The notes under the pieces were generated by a model. That model did no database searches. It was given only the letters and a program-made list of their open reading frames with translations, and was not told the origin of the DNA. DNA of 64,000 bases from Thuidium tamariscinum (Eukaryota > Streptophyta > Bryopsida > Hypnales > Thuidiaceae), in assembly GCA_947034885.2 (NCBI GenBank), contig OZ019759.1, positions 5,520,501 through 5,584,500 of the forward strand. Direction: 5' to 3'. Shown here piece by piece: positions 1 through 11,376 of the stretch. A program made the translations under genes and the position numbers. The number at the start of each line of letters is the position of its first letter. Within the stretch, counting starts at the first letter, position 1.

Positions 1-824
1 CGGATTCTTAGGCACCTTAGATCTGAACTGAGTGACCAACTTCCGAAAACTAGGTCTTGATTCGTGAGTTTGAGCGTGGAGCCTTTAATTCGCCGGAACG
101 GTGATCCGGTGTGAGTCCAGGAGTGACGCGGAGGAGGTTCCGGAACCGCAGGGGCGGATCCGTGCGGAGTTAAGCAGCCGCCATAGGAAAGTTCTGTCCA
201 CCGGAAGGTCTGCCAACCATTGAGTCTATCCGTGGAACTAGAGAAGTACGTCCTTTCGGGTCTAGGGGTCTTTTGATCTGTCGTTGTAGTAAGGGCAAGT
301 GAAGTAGTCTTGAGTGACCTACTAACCGGATTGGCTCAGAGCTATCCGGAAAGTTGTGAGGACCCGGATCCGCCTCTACTGCAAAATCAGATATAGTTGG
401 GTGTCTTTATGTATTTTGTGTATTTGGTTTGAGGAGAGAGAGTGTGGAGTTTATGAGTGGTAAATCCCTACCCCTCGGAAAGATCAAGAGAGGACCCCCT
501 GAGGGTAAAATAGGGGTATCTAAAACCGATAAATTAAAGTGATGGAACCAGAATCCGGTTTGGGACAGATCCGGGTGGAAGTGAAATCCGGATCCGAGAA
601 AGGAATCCGGTCAAAGTTGAGAGACGGATTCGGAAAGAGAGTTCCGGAAGACAAGTTGGTATTCCGGATTGAGAGTAGTAACTTTGGTGTTTTGAGCTGG
701 GAAACCTAGAAACCGGAAAACACAATTATTAGTAACATCTGGAATCTCCTAGGACGATATTCCGTGTCATATTATCACGTTTGGGTGTGATAAAGGTGCT
801 TTCTGCTAGACTGCGCGTACGACA
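1..824 (+). mobile_element. 3' part of mobile element, copy 1 (same family as 7587-11371)
   Basis: This stretch aligns along its whole length with 10540-11371, with only small indels (for example an extra short GA/CGG-rich segment in the second copy). Both copies stop matching at the same point, just after GTACGACA, which ends at 824 here and at 11371 there. The shared 3' end marks the element boundary. The 5' part lies outside the window. The sequence is rich in CGGAT and CCGGA and codes for nothing convincing. Beyond 824 the sequence becomes the coding frame of gene A on the minus strand, so this copy interrupts gene A. The target duplication cannot be checked because the other end is missing. 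Confidence 0.85.
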
Positions 825-2806
825 TTGGCCTCGCCACAAATAGCTTGGGGTACGCGACCTTACGGTTTGGCGTTTCACCAAGCAAACCAATTGTGAAAGC
901 GTTGAAGTTGTTGTCACTAAAACGACCAAAGTGTTTGAAAAACTCTTTCTTCAGAGAAGTTTTTGCACGATTAAAAGTTTTTGAAGCCTTGTAGGGCTCT
1001 AAGGTGAAGGAGTCAAGTAGGTTCCCATCAGCGTGCTTGATTAAGAACCTTTTCCAAGGGGAGAAGATATGATCCGGCAAAGTGATAATCTGCAACTCAT
1101 TCTTCAAATCTGCTGGACCTCGAATCTGCACCCCATCTCTGTCCGGATTGATATTCTGGAACCGCTTCACTATCAATCCAGTGAATTTCTACACAGTGAA
1201 CACATTGAAGGGCTCTTTCAATAGAATGTCACTGTCACGAAGGAGGAAAAGAGGACAAGGGGATCATTATTCACTTGGTATGGCAACGTCATGTTTGTCG
1301 TCTACAATGTTTCTCACATACAAATCCTAACTAGAAGCAATATTCAAAAAAAAAGTGAGTAACTATGTATTTGTTCTCTCTTACTGCATACTTCGTGAGA
1401 CAATACGCTGCACGGTTGCCCCACTGCACGCCTTTGTTCTCCACGTCAGTAGGTCGCTTGCAGGAGATCCAGATGTTCCTGTAGCTAATGATTTGGTTTC
1501 CCCACGTTGGTTGCGCATGATTGAGATGATTTGTGCAGTTGTAGAACTTTGATATAGTCGTCAGTTTGTTTGTATCCAAAGTCCATACAATATATGCATC
1601 CCATGTCTGCAGTTTCGTCTTCCTCTCTTTGCTGCAGCCCGCAACCTAAAGTTCCTATAAGGCCGTGATGCTATATTGACGGTTTATGATCATGAACTTG
1701 CCTTTCTCTATGTCTTTCCATTTGGTAGGCGCTGACTTTAGCAATCTCAAATTCTTGTCTACAGGTGTCAGGCAAACCTTCTGACGTTGACTCACGTCGA
1801 TGATCTGCACCAATTCTTTCTTCACAACATCAACAATATCTTGTTGTAGAGTGCGAATGATGTACTAGTCACAGGCGATATGATACTGTTCTATGTTCAC
1901 TTGAACAATTTCCATCCCAAAGAGAAAGCACGATTCGTGATTAGCCCATGATTCTTTCTGGATGAGATTGAATTTGTCATGCTCTTCAATGGGTGCATCT
2001 TGTTGAAGCTGGCTGGCTTCTGCCGTAGTCAATCCAGAACCTGAGCTTCCAGCGATTAGAGACACGTCTGACAAATTGGACTTCTTTCTCTTCCGACTGG
2101 GCTCAGCAGGTGTAAAGCTTGGGTCTATGGTTTTTCGGGGCTCGGATCTAGCCAAAGTCGGTCTCGCCCCACGAGTTGGGAGAGGAGTTGATGTGGACTA
2201 TGTCCGCCGTATAGCTTGCAAGAGGTTTTGCGCTTGAGTCGCTGAACCACCTACTGCTAGTTTCTTCTTGACGTTCTTCACTGCGTAATGATCAAGTACT
2301 TGCCATATTAGGCAAAGTCTCTTGGTGTTTGACTTGGCAGTGCTATGCCTCCAAGGTATATAACCAGCGTTCTCGAACTCGGCGTTCAAAGGATCCATCT
2401 GGGATCCCTCCAGAAATGTCATCAGGTTCTGCAAATCAAATTTTCCGTGGTGTGCATTGACATCAAGCACAATGGAGTGGTTGTGCTTGCCGGCCTGTCC
2501 GTTGTCGTCTACCTCTCTAAAGACGATGACAACGTAATCATCCGTGTGTTCCTTGATTAAAGTGACCTTCTCTTTTAGATTCCATGGAAGGTTGGCTTCT
2601 TTACCCTGAATACGGTACCGTAGGTACACGAAGTCTCTCCAGCGATTCACTCCGAAATTCTAGGTTGAGATGTGTTCTTTGAACTGCCAGAGTTGGCTGT
2701 ATGATTCCTCCATTTTGTCAAAAAATGGTTTGTCCAAGAATGGATTTATAAATTCTTCTAGATGGTACTGAGCCGCTGAGTAGTTGTAGTCATCTATTGG
2801 GTCCAT
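825..2806 (-). pseudogene. Gene A: unrecognised protein gene, decayed and cut by a mobile element
   Basis: One reading frame runs from an ATG at 2806 (protein begins MDPIDDYNYSAAQYHLEEF) down to the junction with the mobile element at 824/825. The rest lies off-window. It is broken by in-frame TAG at 2660, 2198, 1865, 1655, 1646, 1327 and 1189, TAA at 1267 and TGA at 1264 (lowest coordinates). One frameshift falls in the nine-A run at 1346-1354. Every stop is one C-to-T change from Gln or Arg. The protein has a basic/Ser-rich stretch (near 2100) and no motif I recognise. A possible 3' splice site (TTCTCATTTTAG, exon from 2815) and a donor GGAG/GTGAGT at about 4178 suggest a 5'-leader intron that would contain the palindrome array. 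It may belong to the same large element as genes B and C; that is inference from proximity and the shared upstream motif. Confidence 0.65.
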
Positions 2807-2853
2807 CTGTATTTCCTAAAATGAGAAGCATAAGAACGATTAATATGTAATCC

Positions 2854-3281
2854 TATCTTCGAGTCGAAGATAAGTGAACTTTTTTTGTTAAATTCATTGG
2901 GATATTCAGGGCACACAATTAATTTCTCAGAAATAGTCAACATCTTTTTCAATGGATTGATTTCTTTGATGATGCAAACTTCTGAGGACACTTATATAGA
3001 CACTAATTTCTTTGTTTTATCTGAATAAATTATCTTCAATTCGAATATACAATTTTATTTTGAGAGAGGTGTTTGAGGGCACTATTGAAGGCCCTTGTTA
3101 AATCGGGATATTTTTCATAGACTTAAATTTAATCGTTTTGGAGGCTATCTTCGAAGTGAAGATTGGCTTCTCTTGTGACAGTTGTCTCTAGGGTAGGCTC
3201 AAATGCCAATGCCAAAAGACATTCTAGTCGACATTACTCTAGAAGAAGGAAGTTTTGTAGGACATCTTTGAGTCGAAGATA
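2854..3281. repeat. Palindromic 19-bp motif array upstream of gene A
   Basis: Four copies of a near-palindrome are seen: 2854-2872 (TATCTTCGAGTCGAAGATA, a perfect dyad around one central base), and weaker forms at 3031-3049, 3146-3163 and 3263-3281. The last one (CATCTTTGAGTCGAAGATA) is identical to the copy at 19072-19090. The first lies 48 bp upstream of the gene A ATG. The form, a dyad with a one-base centre in several spaced copies, is what a binding site for a dimeric protein looks like. Subterminal repeats bound by transposon proteins are one model and promoter elements another. Confidence 0.75.
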
Positions 3282-4450
3282 CCGGATCCCACTACCGATG
3301 ATTTGTAAGGCACGCTCTTCAGTCTGCAACCCTAACGACATTCCACATCCCAGACGCTAATTTCCTAAACCCTAATGTAGGACCTGTTCTTCACTTCTCA
3401 TGGTTTTGTATTCAAAGTCACTATGTATTGACAGTGCTTCCACAACACAAGTACTTCCACCAAACGTATGCCTGTTCAGTCACTTTGGACAAGACTTTTA
3501 AACCCTAAACCCTAACATAGAACCACAACAACTTCCAGATACCACTGCCTTCAAAAACAGATTCACAATTTAAAAACTGCAATTTCAACATTGCAACAGA
3601 AGTAATGGGATAGCTTTCCTTACCTTTGATTTTGAATTAACACCTTGTCTTCGTAGCAGAAGAACTATCCAACCCAAGCAAGTGATATGCAACTTTTGCA
3701 AAAGAACACAAGGTCCAAATCAATCCTTTGTACATAGGTGAGGTCAATTACACTCCTCAGTCCGCTTGCCACAAACAAGATCAACCTCAATCCCCATCCA
3801 ATCTGTAACAATGAAACTTCCTACCTGAATTAGACTACATGATTTAATATTCACTTTCACTAACAATACAAAGCATTGCAAAGTGCACCCTGATTCATTG
3901 GAATTGGAAGAGAACAACACACTATGGTACTCACCGTAAGTCGTAAGATTTGAAACACGGATTGCAACCCCACAGCGCAGAACCTTGAACCCTTAGACAA
4001 CGGATCGACAAGGTGGGAGGAACTCTGCAGGTGGCGAGGACAGCAAGCGCATTAACCTCAACAACAAGAACTGAAATCTCCAAAAAGAAAACATGAAATT
4101 GAAAACGAGCACCTCACAAGCACTTGCAACGACAAAAGCACTTGCGGCGCCAAAGAACCTCGTCCGACTAGCACTCACCTCCGAGTCTCCGACCACAGAA
4201 TTCAAGATCCAAGCCGCGCTTCACAAGAAGGCTACAAGAAGATTGCGCTTGACAAGGAAGGGTTTAGTTTTCCACGCAATCGAGGAGCGCGATCGATAGC
4301 GCAGTGCAGGAGAAAGAAAACAGAACAGGAGCGGAGAGACGACCGCCCTAACCTGCCCATCACGTTCGTTCCCGAACCTGGCTGCGAGATTTAGCACCGA
4401 AGCAGTTGAACGCACCCACGAACCTAGATCTTTGGTTTGGCATCGAAGCA
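3282..4450. other. Non-coding stretch with telo-box motifs and a GC-richer segment; possible 5' leader of gene A
   Basis: No convincing coding frame. It contains a single telo-box-like AAACCCTAA near 3366 and a doublet at 3500-3515. From about 3960 to 4450 the sequence is richer in GC than its surroundings. On the minus strand there are good donor sites at 4178 (GGAG/GTGAGT) and 3934 (TACG/GTGAGT). With the acceptor at 2816 these could define a leader exon and intron for gene A. This is inference from splice consensus only. Confidence 0.35.
3500..3515. promoter_or_regulatory. Telo-box doublet
   Basis: AAACCCTAAACCCTAA is two units of the plant telomere repeat. Short interstitial copies (telo-boxes) are known in plant promoters and leaders. 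Its place about 700 bp upstream of the gene A start fits a leader or promoter role, but it could be chance or an old telomere-repeat insertion. Confidence 0.5.
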
Positions 4451-5446
4451 CTCTAATACGCCCATAGACTTAAGATTCAAGTTCGGCACCAAAGCAATCT
4501 AATAAGGTTGGAAATGATTCAATGTACAAGGGTAGGTGTGGATGAATATGAATAAACAACTCTTTTCACCAAAATAAGAAAGGAAAAAAAATTCTATATA
4601 TTAATAACAATTTAGGATTGAAAAGGCAATTCTTCCTTTCATCCATGTTTTCTGAATGAGAACTAGATGGATGAGTCTCTAAATTTGGATGAAGAATTTT
4701 TTGTATAGAACAGTAAATAATTCATCTATGTATATATTGTAGGACAAAATTAACAAACAGTTCTGTACAATCCTGAAAATGTTTGCCTACAAATGAAGGA
4801 AATCATCTATATTTTGAAGAGTAAATTTAAATCTCATATAGAATATCTTTGTTTTAGAGTAATTGTGACAAAAGAATATCATTTTCGAAAACTATAATTT
4901 TTAAAACTCATGTTTTGGGCTACAAAATACTCTTCTATTAAAGGATGAACAGAAAAATTGAATGCCAACTACGTAGTACTAAGATGAAGTTTTCATTAGG
5001 AGTTGAAGGTTTGAAGTATGTAGGGCCTTGTAGAAGGTCTTTGAAATTTTCAATTAAATTTTTTTTAGAATTCAGTATTTTAACTTTTTGTAAGAATAAA
5101 TAAAACATCAATGAATTTTAAATGAAGCTGTTACAGAACTATAGTAATCCAAATGTAATTCTTAATCATACAAAGTCTTCTTTAGTATACTATATTTTAT
5201 AGAAATATAGAACATAGAAAGAGAAATCCTATTAAAGAGTGGTCTTCTACGGAGAATTCCTTAATTAGAGACAGGGTTGTTCTGTCGGACATCGCGACAT
5301 CGCAACATTGCGACGTCACAAAACGTCTAGTAGACCCTCCGCGACGTCCATAAAAGTCAAATTTACCTTTGACTTTTTAAAAATTACCACGTGGAAAATA
5401 ATGCCACCTGGATGCCCGCGTGGCAAAATTTAGGGCGCATGCGGGT
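4451..5446. other. AT-rich stretch with no gene seen
   Basis: AT-rich sequence without a coding frame or clear repeat up to about 5250. From about 5280 it changes to a CpG-rich segment with short GCGAC-type repeats leading into the minisatellite upstream of gene B. Confidence 0.5.
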
Positions 5447-5800
5447 ATAGGAATCAGGGCGACTACGGCTAAGGTGACTGTGGGTCAGGGCGACAACGGA
5501 TAGGCGACTGCAGATAGCGGTTTAACGTAAGGGCGACTGCGCTAGGGACAATTGCAGGTTTAGGTGACCGCAGCTCACCCGAAGTCGCTCCATGCACAGC
5601 CGCGGTCGCCCTAGCCGCACCCGCGGTCGCCCCCTCCGCAGCCGCGATCGCTCCATTCGCACCCGCGGTCGCCCCTTCCACATCCGCGGTCGCCCCATCC
5701 GCACTCGAGGTCGCCCCATCCGCATCCGCGGTCGCCCCCTTCCAATACGCGGTCGCCCTACACAGACCCGAGGTCGCCCTAAGCCGTAGTCGCCTCAAGG
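5447..5800. repeat. GC-rich 21-bp minisatellite in foldback order, upstream of gene B
   Basis: From about 5585 to 5800 a 21-bp unit with core CCGCGGTCGCCCC is repeated about nine times. From 5447 to about 5575 the same unit appears reversed (GGGCGACTNCGG). The outer ends match as complements: GGCGACTACGGCT near 5458 against AGCCGTAGTCGCC near 5780. The block is therefore an inverted pair of arrays. Its exact 21-bp period keeps frames open by chance and gives Arg-Gly-Arg-Pro type ORFs that I do not regard as genes. It ends about 80 bp before the TATA box of gene B. Confidence 0.8.
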
Positions 5801-5879
5801 CTCTAGCCACAGTCGCCCTGGCTCCATCCGTGGTCGCCTCTGATTTGCACGCGCCTTGGATTTGACCCGTACTCGCCCC

Positions 5880-5885
5880 TATAAA
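5880..5885 (+). promoter_or_regulatory. TATA box of gene B (likely)
   Basis: TATAAA in a GC-rich setting, about 160 bp before the gene B ATG at 6043. Transcription would be expected to begin near 5910, giving a leader of about 130 bases. It directly follows the GC-rich minisatellite. Confidence 0.5.
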
Positions 5886-7581
5886 GCCATGCTCGCACAA
5901 GGCATTGGTACCTTCATTCTCCATCGAGGCTCTTTGTCTTGCATCCTTCATTGACTGCATGCATTAACTTCGAGTTGAATAATTACTTCTTTCTTCATTC
6001 ATCCACGTTTCCTTATTGGTGTTTTGAACACCAACTTATCTCATGGCTACAAAACAGACCCCGGAGGTGCCCCCCGTTGTTCCACGCAATGCACGAATCA
6101 CTTATGCTACGAGGAAGTCCATAGTAGACAAAAATCGGAAGCGCAGAGGCAATACCCATCGCAAGCGATTACACGTGTTGAAAAATCCTAATCACCCCGC
6201 ATTTAAAGGCTGGAGCGAGGAGGATGAGCCTTGGTCAATTCAAATGTGCGAAGATTACATTGAATGGTGTCACATTGGGAAATTGTTTCCGGCATGGTGC
6301 CATCATCACAATCGGCACACAAATAAGGCAAACTTGAAATATTGTGAAAATCCAACTTTTGTTCAAAGGTGCATCGAAATTTGGCAAGTCCTCTACAACA
6401 CTCCTTTTGTAGAAAGGAATGAAGTCACACTTTCCATTTCTCGGGGAGCGTATGCTGAGGTGGTTTTAAAAAAAGAAGTTGATTGGTCCACCATCAAGGA
6501 AAGTATGTGTGTTTCACGCCTAGAAATTGGATCAATACCAAGAGGAGTCTTGAAGTTTCCGGAGGGTGGACTTGGACCACTTCGAAAAGATCCTCAAGAT
6601 AAGAGTACCATTGAAGTTATCACATCGGAATCTAAAGAAGATAGCAATTCCGATGGCACACATGCTCCAAGGCCAATATGGGTTGTTCCACAAATTGCCC
6701 ATGTACCAGTAATTCAAGAGCCAGTTGTTAGAGGAGCTTCATCATCACGAGGACGGAAACCTAGACGCCTCTCTAAGGTTCCACACTCGCCGAATCAAAT
6801 CAGACTTGGATCGACCTCAGCAACGGTTCCCAATCCATCATTACCACTACAAAATGCAACCGATGTCTTCGACTTCGAACCGAATGATGAAACGCCTGTG
6901 GATGCGAGCGTTCCTGTTTTTTTAGCTTAAGGGGATTCAACCACGGCTCTCAATAAGGCTCTTGATCTCTTGAAGATCAAAGACATGACAATTGCTTCAC
7001 TCCAATCTGATGTGAAATAATTGCAATCAAATTTGGACCAGAAGAATGCTCTCATTTCAGAACAAGCTAAAGAACTTCAACGCCTTCAACAAAAACAACA
7101 TGAGACGATTACTTTGTCAGATATGAACGAAGGTTTCATTGAACATGATCCCCATCATTTAGAGAGGGTCGTGGAAGACCTCACTAGCGGTTTCATTCAG
7201 TATACTCCTCTTGGCAAGTGTGTCAAACGTTCTTCAGTATTGCCAACTACGATTTTCCTTATCGTCACGGAAGATGCTATCGTGGGGGCAGATGGTGTTC
7301 ACGAGACTCAAGATTCACTTTCATTTCTTGTACTTCCACTCCCCGTACCATCTCCGAAGAAACTAGGCCTTTGAGAGGAAAACAAGATGCTTCGTGCACG
7401 ATTGAATGAGCTAGCAGCAACATACTATCATTAGAAGATTGTGTGCATTCTCTCCGTGGACAAATCACAGCAAGTTGCAAAGGAGTTGGACAAAATTTCA
7501 AAGAACTTCGTCGCAAATGCCCCTAAACGTGAGAATGGACTCACATCGTGGGCATTTATGGAGGATATGTTTCCTGAGAAT

Positions 7582-7586
7582 ATGCC
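7582..7586 (+). repeat. Target-site duplication, left copy (ATGCC)
   Basis: ATGCC directly before the element's TGTC start, repeated at 11372-11376 directly after its GACA end. The reading frame of gene B is restored exactly when one copy is removed with the element, which supports both boundaries. Confidence 0.8.
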
Positions 7587-7973
7587 TGTCACAGTCCGGA
7601 AATATCATGTAAGTGAAAATAGGAAGATAGTATATAGAGTAGCTCAATTTTTCAAAATTTTAGGGTTAGATATGGAAAGAAGCAGACAATTAAAGTCTTT
7701 TTCCCTTGGGATCCGTCTAAACCGAATTGACCAAGGAGAATTTCCGGACTATGGGTATAAGTTTCCGGATCCGGATTCCTTAGTACCCGGAACGGAACTT
7801 TCCGGAAGATGGAACTTGACAAAGACGGATCCGGTATACCTAAAGACGGATCCGAGCCAGTTCCGGATGGTCGGCACCTATGGGTCTACGCCACCGACCT
7901 ATGGAAACTTGCGTAACAGTCGGGGAACGTCGCGCCGTTCCGAGGGGAACTGGGAACGCAGGGTACCGACTGG

Positions 7974-7980
7974 TATATAA
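7974..7980 (+). promoter_or_regulatory. TATA box of the mobile element (likely)
   Basis: TATATAA followed by ACCCC, about 180 bp before the ATG of the gag-like gene. Its position fits an internal promoter for the element's single transcript. Confidence 0.5.
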
Positions 7981-8155
7981 ACCCCACCACTACACTTCAT
8001 TTTTCCTTTTCGATTTGGCAAATCGAGGTACGGCTTGTGTGCAGGTTCTGGAGCGCGTATAGAGAGAGAAAGAGTGGTGAGCAGTAGAGATCGGTTCCGG
8101 GTTTAGTTCAGGGTCGGTGCCGACCGCACCGACAAGTTCCGACTCGGGCGGAGAG

Positions 8156-10141
8156 ATGGCGAGTTCCTCCAATCCGAAACGGGCGGTAGTGACTGCCAAG
8201 GCGATTTCGCCACTCATCCCTTCCGATCCGCAGCATCGGAAGGAGTTAGAGGATGATTTAGTCTTCCTAGGATGTCACGGGTTGATCAAGTGCCCGTGGA
8301 GTGTGAAGAGTGACGAGATGGTGCAGGAAATCCTCTCGGGAGTTCCGAATCAGTACCAACTTACAGTGAGGGGTAGACCGAGTGCTTGGTCGCCGGATAC
8401 TTGGGCGGATGTATACGGTTTTGATAAAACCGGATTAGGTATGGCTCTCCGGACGGATAAGTTTGGTGTTAACAAGTTCCAGAATCTGCCCCACCCTAAG
8501 GACGGATACTCAGTTCCGAATTGCACGAACAACCGGCACAGACGGATGTTGGAATTCCTGATTCCCATCCTCTACCCGGAAAAGCCTACCCGTGTCACGG
8601 TGACGGTAGCAAACACCATCTTCGGGTGTTTTGAGAAGCAGATAGTCAACTAGAGCCTAGTCCTCCAGTATGTAGTTAATTGGCTAGCCGATCATGTGGG
8701 ACGGGAGAAAACCAACACCATCAGCGCCTATCTGTTCCACCTATACCATCACAATGATGTACTAAGTGGCCCGGAACTCCTCCGCTATGAGACGGGAGTT
8801 CAGATCCTCAAGTACGGCTTGACGGATGAGTTGGAGAAGGAGCCGGAGGACCCAGAGGACGAGCGGATGGACAAAGACCCCGAAGAGTAGAAGCCGGCCA
8901 GCCAGCTGGAACGGAAGAAATCCACAACGCCGGATAAGAGGGGACATCCAGACCCGGATCCACCCGGATCGACCCTGGGGAAGAAGAAGCGGAACCACTT
9001 CGACACCATCATCCGTCACGCCATGATGGCACACGCGGACAGCAACCACTGTGAGGCGGTACTCGAGTAGATCGCCACCAAGCTAGGCGCGGTGAAGATC
9101 GAGGATATTCCGGAAATCCTCGACCGTCTTCCGACTCAAGAGGTGTTGCGGAAGAAGGACGAGGAGATCCGAAAGTGGGAGGATGAAGCCCGGATCCAGA
9201 CGGATCGGACCCGGCAGGCGGAAGATCTGGCCCGGGTAGTTGAGGAGGGACGGCGGAAGGCGGAAGAGGAGCGGAATGGGCTCCGTAATACAGTGACGTA
9301 TTTGGAGAGTGACCTTAGTGTCGCCAACGGGAAGGTCAGTGAGGCCACCACGTTGATTCAGAACCTGTAAGAGTTGGTGGCCGAGCCGGCGGAAACAATG
9401 ATGAGGGCGAAACTGTTTTCCGCCCGGCTGATGACGGAGGGGCACGTCACCGAATCGAAAGTCCTCACCATCTTGGTGGATTACCAGGCCAAGATGGAAG
9501 GGGTACTGAAGGAGATGAGGGCCTTAATTGGGGCTCTCAATCCGGAGTTGGGGGAAGGCCTGTCAATCTTGCTCAACCAGCAGGTTTATACGGACTTCAG
9601 CCCCGGAGCGCAAGGACGGATGTCGATGGATCGGAAGCTACTCGGAAACTCACCGGTCGTGAAGAACCTCGGCGAGCTCGGATCGGATCCGAATGCGGCC
9701 GGACCGTCCAACACACCTACGGAACTGCAAGAGAAGAGGGCATCACCACGGATCAACCTGGAGATCCGGATGAAGGCCCTAGCGAATCCGGCCAGGGGGA
9801 ATCCGGAGAAGTTCGCCCACATGAACGAGCCAGACAAGGTGCCGGGCAAGGAGACACGCAACACAACAGTCATCCTGGACGACTCGGACAAGGAAGACAA
9901 TCCGCCACTCATCATCCGTGATGAAGCTAGGGAGCAGGGCGGATTTCAGGAAGTGGAGCATTCGGAAAGCTCCGAGGCGGATTCGGAGGAGACCTCAACG
10001 GAAGACAGCGGAACGCCACCAGTTCCGATTCAGAAGAGGCAGACCCGATCCGCCACCAAGAAGGCTCTCCCTCCCAAGGCAGTGACGCGAAGGAGTTCGA
10101 TTCCGCCCTCGGGTACTACATCGAAGCGGGCGCGTAAGTAG
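8156..10141 (+). pseudogene. Gag-like gene of the mobile element, with four in-frame stops
   Basis: One continuous frame of 662 codons runs from ATG 8156 (MASSSNPKRAVVTAKAISP) to TAG 10139. It is interrupted by TAG at 8651, 8888 and 9068 and TAA at 9368, with no frameshift. All four are one C-to-T change from Gln codons. Order of parts: a globular N-terminal region of about 165 residues; a charged linker; a strong coiled coil (about residues 312-404, rich in Glu, Lys and Arg); a middle region; then an acidic Ser/Glu-rich stretch and a basic tail (RSATKKALPPKAVTRR) that could be nuclear-localising or nucleic-acid binding. There is no CCHC zinc knuckle and no protease motif. 'Gag-like' is my inference from its place as the only gene of an integrase-type element and from the coiled coil. 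It could equally be another type of plant transposon protein. Confidence 0.55.
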
Positions 10142-11371
10142 GATAGGGTTGAGTAGTTAGGTAGGATTTTGAGGTTTTGGACGGAAGTTTCTTGGATGGA
10201 TTTCCCGGATGTGGGCCCCGATTCGGAACATTAGGGACAACTGGCCGGACCTTTCCGAATAATCCGGTTGGGCTCCGATTGGTTGTTTCGGATTTTCTTT
10301 TGCCTTGTTGGCATTCCGTTTCTGTTTTTAGGCTTTGACTTTCGTTTTGTTTTGAGCTTTTAAGGGGCAGGCAAGTTAGTTGGCCTGTCATTCCTTCCTA
10401 GTGCATATTCCATTGTATTTCATTCCCTTCTTTAATTTGAGCCGACGGATGGACATTCTAGCTCTAACTTGTGTTTGACTCTTTTCTTGGTGTGTTCGTT
10501 GAAGTGTTGAGAGGCAAGAGGGACGGGTGAGGAGGAATCCGGATTCTTAGGCACTTGAAATCCGAACTGAGCGACCAACTTCCGAGAGCTAGGATCTTGA
10601 ATCGTGAGTTTGAGCGTGGAGCCTTTAATTCACCGAAACGGTGATCCGATGTGAGTCCAGGAGTGACGAGGAGGAGGTTCCGGACCCGCAGGGGCGGATT
10701 CGTGCGGAGTTAAGCAGCCGCCATAGGAAAGTTCCGTCCACCGGAAGGTCTGCCAACCACTGAGTCGATCCGAAGAACTAGGAAAGTACGTCCTTTCGGG
10801 TCTAGGGGTTTTCGAATCTGTCGTTGTAGTAAGGGCAAGTGAAGTAGTCCTGAGTGACCTACTAACCGGATTGGCCTAGAGCTATCCAGGAAGTTGTGAG
10901 GATCCGGATCCGGCCCTAATACAACACCGGATATATTTTGGTGTTTTCGTGTGTTTTGTTTGAGAGGAGAGAGCGTGAGGTTTACGAGTGGTAAGTCCCT
11001 ACCCCTCTAAAGATCAAGAGAGGACTCTCTGAGGGTAAAATAGGGGTATCAAAAACCGATTATTGAGTGACGGAACCGGATTCTGGATTGAGACGGATCC
11101 GGGTGAAGGTGAAATCCGGATCCGAGAAAGGAATCCAATTATAGTTGAGAGACGGATTCGGAAAGAAACGACGGATCCGGAAAAAGAGTTCCGGAAGACA
11201 AGTTGGTATTCCGGATTAAGAGTAGTAACTTAGGTGTTTTGAGCCGGGAAACCTAAAAACCGGAAAACGCAACTATTAGTAACGTCTGGAATCTCCTGGG
11301 ACGATATTCCGTGTCATATTATCACGTTTGGGTGTGATAAAGGTGCTTTCTGCTAGACTGCACGTACGACA

Positions 11372-11376
11372 ATGCC
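11372..11376 (+). repeat. Target-site duplication, right copy (ATGCC)
   Basis: Second copy of ATGCC, directly after the GACA end of the element and followed by the gene B frame. Confidence 0.8.

Larger units (their letters stand above)
7587..11371 (+). mobile_element. Full-length non-autonomous mobile element, copy 2, inside gene B
   Basis: The element is 3785 bp, begins TGTCACAG, ends CGTACGACA, and is flanked by a 5-bp target duplication ATGCC. TG...CA ends and a 5-bp duplication are typical of integrase-type insertion (LTR retroelements; Ginger-type DNA elements are similar). However, I find no long terminal repeat: the first 570 bp do not recur at the 3' end. Only the outer 4 bp (TGTC/GACA) form a clear inverted repeat. 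It carries a TATA box at 7974, one gag-like gene (8156-10141) and a 1.2-kb non-coding 3' part shared with copy 1. No reverse transcriptase, integrase or protease is seen, so it would need enzymes from elsewhere. The whole element is dense in CGGATCC and TCCGGA. Confidence 0.75.

Noticed and set aside
5469..5960. Ala/Gly/Thr-rich and RGRP-repeat ORFs on both strands.
   Set aside because: They result from the 21-bp unit length, which keeps several frames open at once.
1..11371. Reading 1-824 and 10540-11371 as the two LTRs of one retrotransposon.
   Set aside because: Copy 1 is followed by gene A sequence, not by a primer-binding site and gag, and copy 2 belongs to an element whose own start (7587) and target duplication (ATGCC) are found. 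They are the 3' parts of two separate copies.
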